Below are positions 13,271-13,408 of a stretch of 13,408 bases of DNA, in pieces. A program made the translations under genes and the position numbers. Numbering within the stretch: the first letter of the stretch is position 1; every line of letters starts with the position of its first letter. This stretch comes from UBA5972 sp964480735 (GTDB lineage Bacteria; Pseudomonadota; Alphaproteobacteria; Rhodobacterales; Rhodobacteraceae): positions 1 through 13,408 of the forward strand of contig CAYZQS010000070.1 of NCBI GenBank assembly GCA_964480735.1, given 5' to 3'. The notes beneath the pieces are model-generated. The model had not been told where the DNA came from and ran no database searches. It saw only the letters and a program-made list of their open reading frames with translations.

Positions 13271-13374
13271 CTAGAGCCGCGTCCTTTTTATCTGAATCAG
13301 CGGAGCGGCTCTATCCTTTTGATCTTGCGCGCAATTTATTCCGAAAACCGGTGCCCACTTTTCGGATTGCGCTT
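13271..13374. repeat. RIME1-like intergenic element with two palindromes
   Basis: About 105 bp built from two hairpins. The first pairs AGAGCCGC (13273-13280) with GCGGCTCT (13305-13312), extended by TCC/GGA with one bulge, and has the loop palindrome CTGAATCAG. The second pairs GCGCAAT (13329-13335) plus CCGAAAA (13341-13347) with TTTTCGG (13359-13365) plus ATTGCGC (13366-13372), with a five-base bulge and an 11-base loop CCGGTGCCCAC. The core CCGAAAACCGG...CCACTTTTCGG and the CTAGAGC/GCGGCTCTA arms match, from memory, the widespread alphaproteobacterial intergenic palindromes known as RIME1 in Rhizobium, about 108 bp with two large palindromes. It is non-coding and probably mobilised or amplified in trans. 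Confidence 0.75.
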
Positions 13375-13408
13375 TAGTTGTCAAAATTCACTTGTTCCAC
13401 CAGCCGCA

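Noticed and set aside
13253..13408. A small non-coding RNA gene or CRISPR-like repeat at the right edge
   Set aside because: The two palindromes and core sequence fit a dispersed RIME-like repeat. There are no regularly spaced repeats, and no promoter is evident.

Overview
The window (13,408 positions, including a 100-N gap) reads as ordinary chromosome of an alphaproteobacterium, most likely a marine Rhodobacterales/Roseobacter-type organism. This rests on a cysteine-poor Fur/Mur-type regulator, a TyrRS of the alphaproteobacterial HVGS/KMGKS type, the divergent tyrS/anmK pair, moderate-to-high GC, and a RIME1-like double palindrome at the right edge. I read twelve protein-coding genes. I see no tRNA, rRNA, CRISPR array, transposase or phage gene.

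Left part (1-3219, all minus strand): psuK and psuG overlap by an ATGA and form a pseudouridine breakdown unit (kinase, then C-glycosidase). A candidate extended -10 promoter overlapped by a perfect 13-bp palindrome lies just upstream. Downstream, a DUF502 membrane protein and a LysE/ArgO-type exporter form a second ATGA-coupled pair with its own good candidate promoter. Next (3485-4372, minus) is an unrecognised secreted protein, probably an outer-membrane beta barrel, with a GTG start, a strong Shine-Dalgarno, a 5' hairpin and an upstream cluster of TAACTT half-sites that looks like an operator region.

Middle (4600-8383): tyrS (minus) and anmK (plus) diverge from a 67-bp region. anmK converges on the enolase gene (minus) across a hairpin-rich 93-bp spacer. 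Continuing on the minus strand are an EamA/DMT transporter, a Fur/Mur-type metalloregulator and an NhaP-type sodium/proton antiporter, spaced 47-72 bp apart, so antiporter-fur-transporter-enolase could be partly co-transcribed.

Right part (11198-13408): a second EamA/DMT transporter (plus) is interrupted by 100 Ns. The 55 bases on each side of the Ns are identical, and collapsing them restores one continuous reading frame, so this is an unmerged contig overlap and not a broken gene. Its 3' end overlaps the convergent nucleoside hydrolase gene by 35 bp. The window ends with the two-palindrome element.

Functionally the window mixes housekeeping (tyrS, eno), cell-wall recycling (anmK), nucleoside salvage at both ends (psuKG, nucleoside hydrolase), export/transport and metal regulation. 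I do not find an evident new multi-gene system. The points most worth a second look are the false gap, the RIME1-like element, and the regulatory architecture around the barrel protein and psuK.
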